Shown: positions 1 to 11,214 of the stretch, piece by piece
How positions within the stretch are numbered: the first letter of the stretch is position 1
How the letters are laid out: the number at the start of each line of letters is the position of its first letter
Source: Norana najaformis
Taxonomy: Eukaryota > Annelida > Clitellata > Crassiclitellata > Hormogastridae
NCBI GenBank assembly: GCA_964023275.1
Contig: OZ029918.1
Span: 18,828,361-18,892,360, forward strand
DNA length: 64,000 nt
Direction: 5' to 3'
The notes under the pieces: model-generated
Told to the model about the DNA's origin: nothing
Databases searched by the model: none
The model's input: only the letters and a program-made list of their open reading frames with translations
Position numbers and translations under genes: made by a program

Positions 1-1
1 T

Positions 2-175
2 GGTGGCATAAATGCGGTTCGCAAAGTGTTGTGCCCAGTCTCACCCCAATTGCCAACCGTACCTCCTCGTCTGAGAGACGCAGTCCAAAAGCAGATACAG
101 AGGGAGCTGGTAGCCAATTACCAGAATGTGGTGCTCGTGAGGCAAGGAGGCGAGCACAATCACACGGACTGCTAA
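2..175 (+). CDS. 3' end of an unidentified ORF at window edge
   Basis: An open frame enters from the left edge and runs 57 codons to TAA at 173-175. The peptide includes LRDAVQKQIQRELVANYQNV and ends VLVRQGGEHNHTDC. An (ATT)n microsatellite follows within about 12 bp, which is how many non-LTR elements end, so this may be the end of a retrotransposon ORF. I do not recognise the family. Confidence 0.3.
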   Translation, partial: GGINAVRKVLCPVSPQLPTVPPRLRDAVQKQIQRELVANYQNVVLVRQGGEHNHTDC

Positions 176-186
176 CGGACTCAAGC

Positions 187-232
187 TATTATTATTATTA
201 TTATTAGTAATTATTATTATTATTATCATTGT
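187..232. repeat. (ATT)n microsatellite
   Basis: Two runs of ATT repeats separated by a few bases. They probably form the simple-repeat tail of the element that ends at 175. Confidence 0.8.
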
Positions 233-239
233 AACATTC

Positions 240-1060
240 TTTTTAACATCTGTGAATTGAGGAACCTAGGATAACTGTCCCGTTGCATCAGTTTGTATAT
301 TTTGACCTGCGCTTCGTCGAATGTATGTGATGATGGGTCGACCATCTTTCGGTTGATCGTCTCTCTCACTTGCGCGTCTAGACTGACCTCGGAATCTCGT
401 GATCCTGTCTGTAAGCACCGTGGTGAAGAAGCAACCCTGAGTTAGCAGTCGCGTAAGTGCAGAGCGTTCTGTGGGCGCTTCCTCGATGGAGCGCAAGAAC
501 CTCCGGTGTGGATCGGACGAAGATCCAGCACCACCAACTACCTCCTCTTCATCCCTGTCATCGTCTGCTTTGAAGGCGCCTGTGTCGCGGGCTTCACTGA
601 CCCGAGCGTCGACGTCTCCGTGACCTCTACCCGCCGGCTGACCTTCGACAGGCGGTGTGGCTCCTTGACCCAGAGGATCGGTTGGGGCCCGTCAGCTGGG
701 TCTTGACGACCTGTTCCAGGTTCTCTCCCCCTCCGTAATCTTGGCTTCAGGCACGCCTTTCTCTTCTTCTTTGATTTCAGCCGTCTTGTTCCTCGTTGTA
801 TTGTTGTCGATGAAGAACTTGATTTGCGACTGGGTACCCTCGCTCGCTGCGCCGAGCGCGAGTTCTGAGATTGTGAATTCGTCTGATTGCCTCCTCTGAA
901 TCAAATCCTTCAGATAACGTTCGTCCTTTCTCCTGTTAACCACTGTAAATGCTTTGTCATAGCTGGAGTCAATCGCTCCTTCTTCCATCGATGAAAGGTC
1001 GCGCGGAGACAACTGTTCCCGGTCAGGTGGAAGACAAGGGAAATTATGAGGGAGCGAAGA
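240..1060 (-). other. unassigned GC-richer segment with open antisense frames
   Basis: Both strands hold open frames of 60-130 codons. The longest is antisense, 1090 to 692, with a charged stretch (NKTAEIKEEEKGVPEAKITE). No motif is recognisable. It lies directly downstream, in the reverse sense, of an L2 tail, so it could be an older element or ORF1-like material. No function can be given. Confidence 0.25.
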
Positions 1061-1063
1061 AGC

Positions 1064-1861
1064 ATTGTAATTGTAATTGTAATCTGACATTTATAAAGCG
1101 CCACTTCAAGAATAGACTCATCAGAAGCGCTCCCGACCCGAACCAGTGAGACCACTGGCAAATAATACAGACTTCAGGCACTTGCGAAACTGCGGAAGAG
1201 ACAAACTGAGGAATATTAGCCGAAGCTCTCGGGAAAGGCGATTCCAGCTATTGGGTCCAACATAGGCAAAGCTTCTAGACTGCGCTGTAGCAGTGCGCAT
1301 ACGAGGGACAGTCAGAAGTCCAAGGGAGGCCGACCGGAGAGTGCTACGGCCTGGAACCAAGGAGACCGAAATGCAGAAGTCCCTAAGATATGATGGAGCA
1401 GAGCCAACAAGACAATTACGCATAAGCGTTAGGATCTTGAACTGGATATGCTGCTGAATGGGAAGCCAGTGTAGAGTGTCTCGTATAAAGGAAGTTATAT
1501 GGCCAGACCTGGGGACGCCTCCAATAAGACGGGCAAAAGCATTGAGAACAGATTGAAGCTTGGAAATATTGGCAAGTGAGAGTCCAGCAAAGATAGCATT
1601 ACCAAAGTCCACCCTGGTGCAGATAAGGGCATGAATTAGAGTAGTAACGGCATGAAAGGAGAGGGAGCGGCGGATGGTACGAAGCTGACGAAGGTGGTAA
1701 AAGCATGAGCGGGAGACACTGTTAACATGATCGGTCAAGGAGAGTTCCCGGTCCAGAACAACCCCAAGATCACGGACTTTGGAACAGAATAGAATGTCCG
1801 GAAACCTCTGGCGTAAGGATGATGAATCAATCTTTGCCACCTGAGCACGACCACCAAGCAT
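1064..1861 (-). mobile_element. L2/CR1-like retrotransposon, 3' half of RT ORF and tail
   Basis: An antisense ORF (1861 to 1121, 246 codons, uninterrupted) encodes the C-terminal part of a non-LTR reverse transcriptase: DLGVVLDRELSLTDHV, then SCFYHLRQLRTIRRSLSF, LLQSVLNAFARLI-type and LHWLPIQQHIQFKIL segments, all typical of the L2/CR1 group. The catalytic YADD part is missing, so the copy is 5'-truncated near 1861. The 3' end reads GCGCTTTATAAATG followed by an (ATTACA)n-like tail at 1064-1090. A 97-98% similar 3' end lies at 34761-35057. The left end abuts the RLE element copy. Confidence 0.85.
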
Positions 1862-4635
1862 GGTCTGAATGGGTAGAATGTTCGTCGCACTGATCTGAGG
1901 CTGTCTTCTGGCCGGTGACTGTTCTCTGGAATTGCCAGTCTTCGCTTAAATCAGGCTCCAAGAATGTGCCATTAAAGGCAATCGCGTTAGATCGCTGGAT
2001 GGCAATGGAGAGGCGTTGGAACAGGAAAGAAGTCTTCCTCTTGTCTCCCGATACTTGGGTTAAATGGCGACCGATTTTCTTGATGAGGCTAAAGCCTTCC
2101 TGATTTATGGGGCCTAGAGTCTCGAAGGCCAGAGGGACGAAGCAGTGTGTCGAGAGAATATCACAGTATTTTTGAGGTCTTTCGTTCTGCTGCGATCTCA
2201 GCAGCAGCACCTGCGACCACGGCTGTTCTGGATCGATAAGAGACTGCCAGAGTATCGATTACTGGGGCGTCCCAGGTCAAGCATTTACCCCTTCCCAAGG
2301 AATGAGGGTTGCTCCATCAGGTCGTCGGCCGTCGGACCTAACCAATCCTGCCGGTTCTTTAGTTGATGGAAAGCCAGGCTTCACGAGGGCGCACCACACG
2401 ATGTAATTGATACAGGCGTGTCTTGCTGTTCTCCCTGGGCCTAAAGGGCATGCTAGACCGTGCGAGCCGTCCGCAGTGACCAGAAACCCGCAGGGGCAAA
2501 CGTGAGGGGGCGCACAAGTCTATCCCAAGTCTTAGGCCCGTTGCGATGCGTACAGCCTCATCGTCTAGCCTTAAGCCGCAGGCACTTATGGGCAGCGCCA
2601 AAAGCCAGTCGCCAGAGTGTGGTGAAGAAACTGCCTTAAATCTGGCTTCGTGGTACTCGGATGTTATTGAGGCTCTGAGGGTTTGCCAGACTCTTTTGGA
2701 TAAGTGGGCGGTCCCAAGTTGCCTGTTTATGGGATATTGGGGCCTCGGGATTGGGGGCATTTAATTCGGCTGACCAACGGGTCTGGGCTTGTTCCAAAGG
2801 GCCATACGGGGGCAGGTCGCTAGAGGTTAGAATGGAATCCTGTAACGTCGTGGTGCCTGCGGCTGAAGCCAAGAAGGCGGGAAGTGCCAGCGAGGGCACA
2901 CGACGTATGCCAAGACCTCCGTCTCGGACAGGTAAAGATGCCTGATCCCAGCTCTGATCATTCAGAGCCAAGTTGAGCATGTTGGTGAGGCCTTTGCGCA
3001 GCAGTTGGTCGAATGTGTCAAGAGCCGGGTTGTCCATGCATGGTGTGCAGCGGAGTGTGTGGAGCAGGGTGCAAGAGCTTAGTGAGTTGCGAAGAAGAAT
3101 TATGGTATCATGCCTAGATATGTAAGCCAGACGGTCAATCTCACTTCTCCAGTGCATCCCTTAGAGCTCCGCCCGTGGAAAGAGGTGCGCCCAAAAGACA
3201 AGCATTGTCAGAAGGTGTGACCGTGAAACAGTGTAGAGGAGATGGCAGGTTGGTAGATTGGATGTGTGTTATAACTTCGCACTTACCGACATTTAATGTC
3301 AAACCCATTTCGCCCGCGACCCTGATAATAGATTCGATGTCTGCCGCCACTATGGATGCTTTCCCACCCAGAGTGAGGTCATCCAAATAGCCAAGGCGTA
3401 GAGGAGAAGAAAGACCTGTCAGAAGCGGCTGAATGGGAAGGCAGGAGAGAAGTGGACCGAGGGGATCTCCTTGCTGTGGACCTGTTTTTGAGAGTATAGT
3501 AAAATCGACGTATTTAAGAGAGGAAGGTCTGGAATAAGCCAAACTGCAGTAGGGGTAGAGCTCCGGAATGACTTCCGATATCGCCGCCAGCATGTGAGTG
3601 CGGCTAAGGCTATTAAAGGCGTTGCTGAAATCAAGTTTGACCAGTACTGAGTCGGGGGGATAAGTCAGTGAGAAATCGCCTTGCGGCGTGCACCGCCACC
3701 TCACAGCCCCCAGGAGTCCCAACTCCTAGCTGGAAAGGAGTGAAGTGATCAGACAGCTGAGCAACGGCGAAAGCGTTAGCACATTTAGAAGCCAGGCGTC
3801 TCCAATAATAACCAATGGCAATCGGCTGAACTCCCCCCGATCTCTTCCTGAGGGCGAACAAGGTGCCCCTAAACAAGAATTGACTAATATCGTCTGGACA
3901 TATCCCTGCCAGCGAAAGGTTCGTAAGGGAAGTCAGGGATGTCATAAGGTTGGGGCCGACTTCCTTGCAGTTTACTAAGTCGAGGATGTGCTGGGGGCGA
4001 ATTCCGTCACGACCGCCTGCCGAACCCGTCGGAAAGGAGCGGACTGCACGCGAGACCTCGCCTTCGGTTACGTGAAGAGGGGGCATGTATGAAGCTGATG
4101 GTAATGTGTTTTGCGTGTCTCGAGGCGGAGGATGCTTTGCACGCAGTTCCTCAGCAGATTCCAAGTCGGCTTGAATGGGGAGATCATCAGAGCATAGAAT
4201 TCTAACCGCGGCGCGTATGTTACCATCCTCAAGTTTTGCAAAACCGCCTTTGCGATGCCGTCTATGTCTGATCTTGCAGTTGAGCGTCTAAAGGTCAGTC
4301 CTGCCTCTGTGGTGGGGATGGAAAAGCGAGCTCCTGCTGCCATCTGAGACTGAAAGGCGTCCATCGTCTTCTTGATATAGTGGGTTAGGTTGTGTCTCTT
4401 GCCCCCTCTTGTTGGATGTGCGAGGGAAGAGCAGCCGAAAACCATCAACCTAATCCAGGCGTCCCGATCTAGTGGGTTGCGAATGATGTTGTCCATGATT
4501 GTAATCAGTATATTAGCCATTGCTGGCCGTGCCCCCCTAGGAATGTGCTTAATCAGGCTGCCCGGATAACTTGGATGGTCAAGGTGAGAATCCGCCGATA
4601 GAGGGACTTGATCAGTGTCTACATTTATTATTGTT
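1862..4635 (-). mobile_element. RLE-type non-LTR retrotransposon, copy A (decayed)
   Basis: Antisense frames with several frameshifts together give one RT polyprotein, in order: QPTRGGKRHNLT-like start (4410), SFPTGSAGGRDGIRPQHILD (4040), LVKLDFSNAFNSL (3640), QQGDPLGPLL (3470) and the catalytic GYLDDLTLGG (3390). Then come DDEAVRIATGLRLG (2560) and a C-terminal block FVPLAFETLGPI... LFQRLSIAIQR (2130-2000). The order fits single-ORF elements with a C-terminal CCHC and restriction-like nuclease (R2/R4/HERO-type), not APE-type L2. The 5' zinc-finger part is missing; the left flank is an (ATT)n run at 4627-4660. The same family recurs at 23300-26330. The exact clade is uncertain. Confidence 0.75.
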
Positions 4636-4662
4636 CATTTATTATTATTATTATTATTATCC
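4627..4662. repeat. (ATT)n microsatellite
   Basis: A short run of ATT repeats at the 5' truncation point of the RLE element. Confidence 0.75.
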
Positions 4663-5535
4663 GACCCCATATATTATGGTGATCCTTTATTAGCATATCC
4701 ATGTACGAAAATCCTCATTTATTTTAAGACCTCTTTGGCTTGAGCTCCTTATATATCAGTTCAAATATTTCTTATTGCCAACTATTTTAAAGCAAAAGTA
4801 ATTTATTTTAGGTAAAGCTCACCAAAATGGGTTTATTTGCAAGAAAGCTTTATATTTGGATTGCCCGTCTAAAAGAAATTTACGTTAGAAAACACCTGTT
4901 ATTAAGCGACTTATACTTTTTTACCGATTAAGACCTCACGCTTTCAAATGCAAAATATCTCGAAAACTATGAATTATCTTATATGCGGGAAACCTCACTT
5001 ACGATTTATCGATCTCTTGCCTACCTAAGTATATGTTTTTCGCTTCACAGATTGCTGGAATGACAGAGGGAAATTAAAGCTTTCTTTGCAAAAGTTATTA
5101 TTTTTGCCTTCGGAGGCAGTGCCCGTCAAGTATGCGTGTGCAGCTTACAGTTTAATAACCTTCTTCGCTATTGGTCTACACGTAGGTTACACTACGCATG
5201 CGTGCATGATAATGTGTCGGTGCGTGGCAACGCTCTAAATTATCACGGTAGCGTAGCCGGCGTTAAGGGGTGGCGATTCTTACTAAAATAAAAGAGCCAG
5301 TGTGCGAGCCATTGCTCTTTAGTAGGTAAGCGAGTGAATGCGAGTGCATGAGTGAATGAGTGAGTCAGTCCATGTTAGCGAGAGAGTTGGTTATTGAGTC
5401 ATCCAATATTTTAATGATAGTACGTAAAAGGCTTCCTTTGCTGAATTTGTGTTTCCTGAAATAAAAGCGCTGCAATTCCTAAAATACCTGCCCGATACCA
5501 AAATGTTTCTCCGACTGACTTTTGGATCTTGCCTG
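4663..5535. other. AT-rich intergenic stretch, no gene seen
   Basis: No coding potential or clear repeat. There is a degenerate GTGAGTGAATG-type short tandem run around 5325-5370. Confidence 0.5.
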
Positions 5536-5660
5536 GAACCGAACCCTTTTGCCTATCGATTTTGTTTTGGCTGAGTGCCTGTGAATAAGCTGGTCCCGCG
5601 GCGCGGCTTTCGTTGGGCGCTGTAGAATTCTCGGAGTTACGATCACGATTACGAAAAAAC
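5536..5660 (+). repeat. short dispersed repeat (SINE-like), copy 1
   Basis: About 125 bp matching 21341-21457 with roughly 80-85% identity. It begins CCGAACC, passes GCCTATCGATTTTGTTTTGG and TGTGAATAAGCTGGT, and ends with GGGCGCTGTAGAA followed by GATTACAATTACGA-like sequence. The 3' end resembles the local L2 tails (GCGC..TA..ATTACAATTAC), so this is probably a SINE or a truncated element mobilised by L2. Confidence 0.55.
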
Positions 5661-5908
5661 TATTTATGCATGTACTAATTAAGCACTTATGGACAGTAGA
5701 AGCAATTTGATAGAATAAAGTGAAAAACGCACCCTATTATGGCGGTTGATTTCAAGTTTATCATTGAAAAAACACCAAATTTTATTTAAAGGAATGGTTG
5801 AAAGCTTAGCAAAAATTTTGCAAAAAGGGATTAACGTCTCAAAACTGGATTATAAACGCCGATAAACATTAATCTTGGAAAATGTCTAGGAAGATGCTGA
5901 AAATGGAC

Positions 5909-6458
5909 TAGGGCTGCCAATAGTTCTGGATTCGCCTGGACAGTCCCGAAATCGGCCTTGTGCATCCCGCATCCCAGATTGATCCCAAATTGACCCGGAA
6001 CTTAATGTAAATATCCACTTCACTAAATGTTCTTCTTTTCGCACACTAAACTCGAACAGCAGGTCGTAAATAATTTTTACACAGTGACCATAGAATAGAC
6101 GGTAGTCAGGTTTGTAAACCCGATAATTGACATCTGCAAATTGCATGCATCATGCTTTTATAGGCCTATTTGAACTTCGCTCGGGCTAGGCCCTGAAGCC
6201 CGGTAGGTTACTGGAATTTAATAAACGTTTTGCTCTTGAAGTTGATTCAGGTTTTATATATGGGCCACTTTTCTCTTGATGATTTGAGTCAAATCATTTG
6301 ACTGTAATATTTAACGACTATTTGCAGTAGATCCTACATTAGGCTGACGCAACATTCTTTACATACAGTGATGTGGACAGGGTAAATTGGTACTGGTGTA
6401 TCCAGTGACTATATGTGGGGGTGTCCCGGTTTGGCAGAGTGAAAAGTTGGCAGCCCTA
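5909..6458. mobile_element. hAT-type MITE with 12-bp TIRs and 8-bp TSD
   Basis: The perfect inverted ends TAGGGCTGCCAA (5909-5920) and TTGGCAGCCCTA (6447-6458) are flanked by the 8-bp direct repeat AAATGGAC (5901-5908 and 6459-6466). A TAGGG-type terminus plus an 8-bp duplication is the hAT signature. The 550-bp interior has no transposase; an 86-codon antisense frame inside is probably chance. The right-hand duplication contains the ATG of the L2 ORF1 at 6461, so the element landed on that start codon. Confidence 0.85.
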
Positions 6459-6460
6459 AA

Positions 6461-6868
6461 ATGGACAACTTACTCGAGGCTGTGGCCGATGATAAAGTAA
6501 TTGAGATCTTGCTTGCCCGTGTAACTGACCGGCTATCACAGCTCTTTATCGATCAGAACTTGGCGCAAACTTCGAAGTTAAAGTCATCTTTAACTTCTAC
6601 AATTACTTCGAACTTGGAGTCCTCTCTGGTGAAGATTGCAAACAGTGCATTCAAGAACCTAATCGCACCATACAGTGAAAGGACTGAGGCCCTGGCAAAA
6701 GAAAATTCAATCATGAGATCATGTCTTGATCATCTGGAGGTCTACCTCAGATCGGAGAATTTTGTTTTTCATGGAATATCGGAGTTGTCATCACCAAACA
6801 CCGCCACCCAGGCCACGAACCACAGTCATGAGTCCCTCAGCATCGAAGTGACTCCCACGGATATCTAA
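6461..6868 (+). CDS. L2/CR1-like retrotransposon ORF1 (coiled-coil RNA-binding type)
   Basis: This ORF has 135 codons. The N-terminal two thirds is helical and rich in Leu/Lys/Ser (DRLSQLFIDQNLAQTSK). It leads to LEVYLRSENFVFHGISE, which matches the LExYSRRxNLxxHGIPE motif at the end of the coiled coil in L1- and L2-type ORF1 proteins. Such proteins trimerise and coat the element's RNA. The frame ends shortly after the motif, before the usual RNA-recognition domain, so the ORF is truncated. It belongs with the PHD-endonuclease ORF at 7281 as one element. The start is set by the ATG inside the hAT duplication. Confidence 0.65.
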   Translation: MDNLLEAVADDKVIEILLARVTDRLSQLFIDQNLAQTSKLKSSLTSTITSNLESSLVKIANSAFKNLIAPYSERTEALAKENSIMRSCLDHLEVYLRSENFVFHGISELSSPNTATQATNHSHESLSIEVTPTDI

Positions 6869-7280
6869 TCTGTACATCGGCTACCTCGTGGCAGGGTGAC
6901 AAGGTCCGTCCCATTTTGCATGTTTTTCATCCCCACGTTTGAGGGATAACATCTACTGTGCCCATCGAAAGTTACATTCCCAGTCATCATCTTCTCCCAT
7001 CTTCATAAATGAGAACCTCACCAAAAAATGCAGAAATCTCAGAAACTTTTTGCTTACAAAGAAAGAAGATAATCTTAGGAACAGGGGCGAATGGTGGAAC
7101 AGTCTTCATCAAATGGCCTGTGTCTCTGGGTGAGAAGCCGTTGAAGATTGGTTCATTAGATGAACTGAAAAACTATTAATCCACCATTTTGCCTCCTTAT
7201 AGAGCGTCACTTGGTTTCAGCATGTTATTGTATTTGTGTCATTGCTTGCTTGTCATTAAGTTCATTCTTACAAATGAACA

Positions 7281-8015
7281 TGTCTAAAGAGCTATGTTCA
7301 TACTGTAATAAGCTTATTAAAACAGCACAAAAACAATTCCGTGCACTTTGTGCAGCTTCTGCTGTCACTTGGGTTGCACCGGTTTAGATAGCACTGTTCC
7401 AGGGTCAAACTGGTGTTGTCACTCATGTATGTCATGTGTTTTTCCATTTCGTTGTATTGAAAATGAGGAAGACTTTATGTTTTCAGCTTCTTCATCTATG
7501 TGCACCCCGTTGACCAAAGCCATGGATATTGAACTACTATTGTTTGATCCCTTGGAGCACAATGAAGAGGGTCATACTCTATTGATGGATCCCAACATTG
7601 ATGCAGACTTTAACTTTTATAACAATAATTGTTATCAGTCAAGTCAGTTTATTGATATGAAAGAAGTCTTATCGTCTGTTTCACAACTGCACCATGCAGT
7701 TAATTTTACATTAATTCATGTTAATTGCAGAAGTTTATTTCATAAACTATCTGATATTCATTTGCTACTTATGCAAACAAACTCAACTATTGCAGCTGTT
7801 TCGGAAATATGGCTGGACCCTGATCCAGTGTAGTGGTTCCAGGTTACAACTTTGTGTCTAGATGCAGGGAAGGTTCCAGAGGTGGTGATGTTGCATTTAT
7901 TTATAAAGGATAATGCCTCCTATGAGGAAATTGAGGCAGTCTGGATGTGGGCTGAGCACAGCACCTTTGAATCCATGTTTACAAAAGTGCATTAGGACAA
8001 AAGAAAGGATATCAC
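7281..8015 (+). pseudogene. L2-like ORF2 start: PHD finger and partial AP endonuclease
   Basis: A start at 7281 gives MSKELCSYCNKLIK; a frameshift near 7350 moves into CSFCCHLGCTGL... NWCCHSC. Together they form a C4HC3-like PHD finger (the W then CxxC is typical). About 90 residues later the endonuclease begins (FTLIHVNCRSLFHKLSDIHL, then AVSEIWLDPDP), matching the N-terminus of APE-type nucleases of L2/CR1 elements. A stop at 7831 and a frameshift follow; further EN-like sequence (GYNFVSRCREGSRGGD) reads to about 8015. A PHD finger fused to the endonuclease is an uncommon arrangement. The middle of the element (rest of EN and RT) is deleted. Confidence 0.65.
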
Positions 8016-8384
8016 AGCTCCAAACCTCCCACTACCTGTAGGAAGCTCATGCATGAACAGGTGAAACTTACTGTTAACAGAGTGCCAGAACAATGTACTC
8101 AGTATTCAGCTTCATTCATATTTATAACAGTGTTACACAGTAGTGTAACTTGTGTGTCTCTAAATTCACATCCGCTTGCCTCAACACATGCACATCCAGT
8201 CATAAAGCATCCACCAGTTTGTTGCAAGCATCTTGATCCTGTGACAAATCCGGAAGAGGGCGATCACGATGATCAGTCTCTACCTATGTGGGGTAACAGA
8301 CCATAAAATACAAATGACAGCTTAAACTAGCATTTTTATTTTTTAACTGGCACTATTTAAATTTGTGATTACAACAACAGTATT

Positions 8385-8460
8385 ATGTTTTTATGTATGT
8401 ACCAGTATGTTGTATGTGTGTATGTAATTGTGCATGTATGTATGTATGTTCTTGTGGGAC
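8385..8460. repeat. (TATG)n microsatellite
   Basis: Imperfect TATG/TGTA tandem repeat lying between the broken 5' and 3' parts of the L2-like element. Confidence 0.8.
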
Positions 8461-8489
8461 TGCCAAACTTCAGTATCTGTCAGCTTCAG

Positions 8490-8955
8490 TCTGTTCTGAA
8501 CTGCCACATGTTGGGTGGCCAACCTGCCTAAATTCTCTCATATTTCAGAATATATGAGAGGTACACTTCATTGGCTTCCTATCGAAGACAGAATTAAACT
8601 TAAGATACTGCTTCTAGGTCAGTCCTCTTTTGTTGGATCTGCTCCGGCATACATATGAAAACTGTTCATCACTGTTGGTGCCCAATCTTGTCATCAATTG
8701 CTTTGCTTTGCTTTTTGTGATCTACAGATCCCTCCTCCCTGCTACACCTCTGTGTGACAACATCATGCACTGTCTTGCATAGGCCCTTCTCGCTGCAATA
8801 GGCTTCCCGTGAACATTCATAATGTCCCTATTAATTTTCAGCAGGCCGCATTCTCTTCATTTGTTAAGGCTTATTTGTTCAGATCCCTTAGGCAGCCATG
8901 TTCTCAGCGCTTTTGAGGGGTTCCTAAAATGCACTCTATAAAAGTTCAGATACAT
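8490..8955 (+). mobile_element. 3' end of the same L2-like element
   Basis: Frames encode FSHISEYMRGTLHWLPIEDR and IKLKILLLGQSSFVGSAPAY, the C-terminal segment of L2-type RT ORFs. The 3' untranslated end reads CAGCGCTTTTGAGGGGTTCC and TATAAAAGTTCAGATAC, followed by a long CATA/TATG microsatellite. The element at 55567-56780 has the same terminus and CATA tail, so the two are one family. Confidence 0.75.
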
Positions 8956-9165
8956 ACACACATTTGAATGTATGTAAGTATGTATGCATAAGTATGCATA
9001 AGTATGTATATATATGTATGTATTTATGTACCGGTATGTATGTATGTGTGTATGTATGTATGCATGTCTGTATGTATGTATATATGTATGTATAAGTAGG
9101 TATATGTATGTATGTACTGCTACATATGAATGTGTGTACATATGCTAGTCTGTATGTATGGCAGG
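8950..9165. repeat. (TATG)n microsatellite tail
   Basis: Over 200 bp of TATG-type repeat directly following the L2 3' end; probably an expanded retrotransposon tail. Confidence 0.85.
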
Positions 9166-9474
9166 GAGGCAGTCTATTGGATGTGTTTTTAAATTTGTTG
9201 TTGCATTTTGCATAAATTATGTTGTCTTCACACAGCTAGAATTAATTATTGTTTCTGATATTAAAATTTGATTTTCTGACGAGTTTATTCTTTTCTTTTT
9301 ACTGTGGGATAAGTTTTAATTATTTATTACTTACTTATGAATATTTTCATGATGCTGTATGTGGGGATCGGCTTACTGTGTTTTCTTCTATGTTTATAAC
9401 CTGACTGCCACAGCAGAATTCCAGCCACAATCTCTTCATATTTTGGCGTTTAGGTCCACTTTAATACTGGCTGG

Positions 9475-9960
9475 CCAGAATGGTCCACCATATCAAAAGG
9501 AGCAGAGAAGTCAAGAAGAACAAGTGCTGTCACTCTTTCCCTAGAGTGCATGATTTCACTAGAAACAGCAAGATGAACGGATTCCGTTGAAATGTAACAT
9601 ATGGTATGCAGACTGAAAGGGGAATAATAGTGAGTTGGTGGATAGTTGAGTTTGCTAACGATTCATAACTGTCCGATCCAAAATTTTAAATACAAAATTC
9701 AAAGTTGAGATGGGTCTGTAATTCGACAGGTCGAGGGGTTACTTTAGCAGAGGATGAACTATGGCATGAATGAAAGCAGAGAATGCAATGAGAATTGATA
9801 ACCATCAATAACATGAATTATAATTGATGTAATGGTTGAATCCATAACATCAAAGCACTCCTTCAAAAGAGATGTAGGACCGGATCAGGGAGACAAGTTT
9901 TGTTAGGTAACGAAAAGATGAGTTTGCAAACCTTTGCAAGTTGTTGGTTGAAAGTAACCT
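9475..9960 (-). pseudogene. L2-like RT fragment in palindrome left arm
   Basis: The antisense sequence matches the sense copy at 17385-17805. Pairs include GGAGTGCTTTGATGTT, CCCATCTCAACTTTGAATG and CTTGTTCTTCTTGACTTCTC. Frames are broken. It ends abruptly at 9475 at the word for atggtggaccattctg, which is the outer breakpoint of the palindrome. Confidence 0.65.
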
Positions 9961-11214
9961 AAGACAAAATGCGGATGAACCAACAAATTTCAGCATTATA
10001 CCAATGATTTTGTCTGCAAAAAAGGTAAAACATTTACTGGCAGGCTCATGGGTAGTCAAGCTAACAGCAAGGAACACATTTAACTTGTGGCAATGCATTA
10101 ATTTATTTAAGGCCAACCACAAGGTTTTTGGTGATGCAGAATTTTCAGCAATTAAATTAATTAAATATTCATATTTAGCACATAAAACAAATTTTCACAC
10201 AAATTTGCACTGTTGCTTAACATTAGTGTGGTCCTATGGAAAACTGTAAGTATGCATTTATGTATGTATGTCTGTATGTATGTATTTATGTATGCATGTA
10301 TTTATGCATGTATACATGTCTGTATATTTTGCATGCATGTATGTATATTATGTTTGTTGTATTTATGCATACATTTATGTATGGGATAGTTTGGATGCAG
10401 ATTTAGAAGCTTAGAAAGTGTTACATTTCTTGGTTCAGTTGACTGACATTTTCGTCATTCACACTCATACTCTAGAATAGTTCCCTTGTTGTCATCCTGG
10501 GTCTATGGATTTTATCATTGTGAAATTGGTTTGATTGTTAATTTAGAAAAGAGAAAATAATTGTTTATATAATTACTTTTATATTTCTTTATAAATTTAT
10601 CATGCAGCTACCATCAATCTAGAGAATTATACAACCAATTAATCAGCAGAATATCTCAAAACTGTTTCTAGCTATTATCTAAGATACTCCATATTTACCT
10701 GGACAAAAATCTGGGAAATATATTTTAGTGGTAATTCTTGAATTTGCTCAGTGTGGTCATGGATTCTGCAACCATCAACTTTATGCATTTATAATCAAAC
10801 CTGATTAAATTATAGCAAGTTCTTTCCAAGCCTTTTAGCAGCATGATCTAGAAGTTGAAGGATTTGACTGCTGTGCACACATACCAAAGTGATCCAACAA
10901 CATGACGTGCTAAAGAGGTGCAAAGTTATATAAGCTTGATATGTATCTTGAGCTGTTCCTGATAGTAAAAACCTGAACTGTCTGCTGAAGACTATTCCAT
11001 AAGATGGTCCAATACATGAGAAACCACAAAGTGACATTTTTGTCATTTGCATGATTTAGACCAACATGTCTCCTTGGGCTGCAGAGTTTTCTTCAGTTGG
11101 TGTGTGTGTGGTTACTTGCGTATCTGTTCATCGGAAGCATTTTTCACAATTTTTCATTAAATTGTAAAAACGGAAACGTATGTGCCACTTGCTAAGTTTA
11201 GGCAGTTGAACTAA

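Noticed and set aside
692-1090. 132-codon antisense ORF as a host gene
   Set aside because: No motif, charged low-complexity content, and it overlaps the tail of an L2-like element.
8950-9165. Antisense 94-codon ORF rich in His, Tyr and Thr
   Set aside because: It is a translation of the TATG microsatellite.
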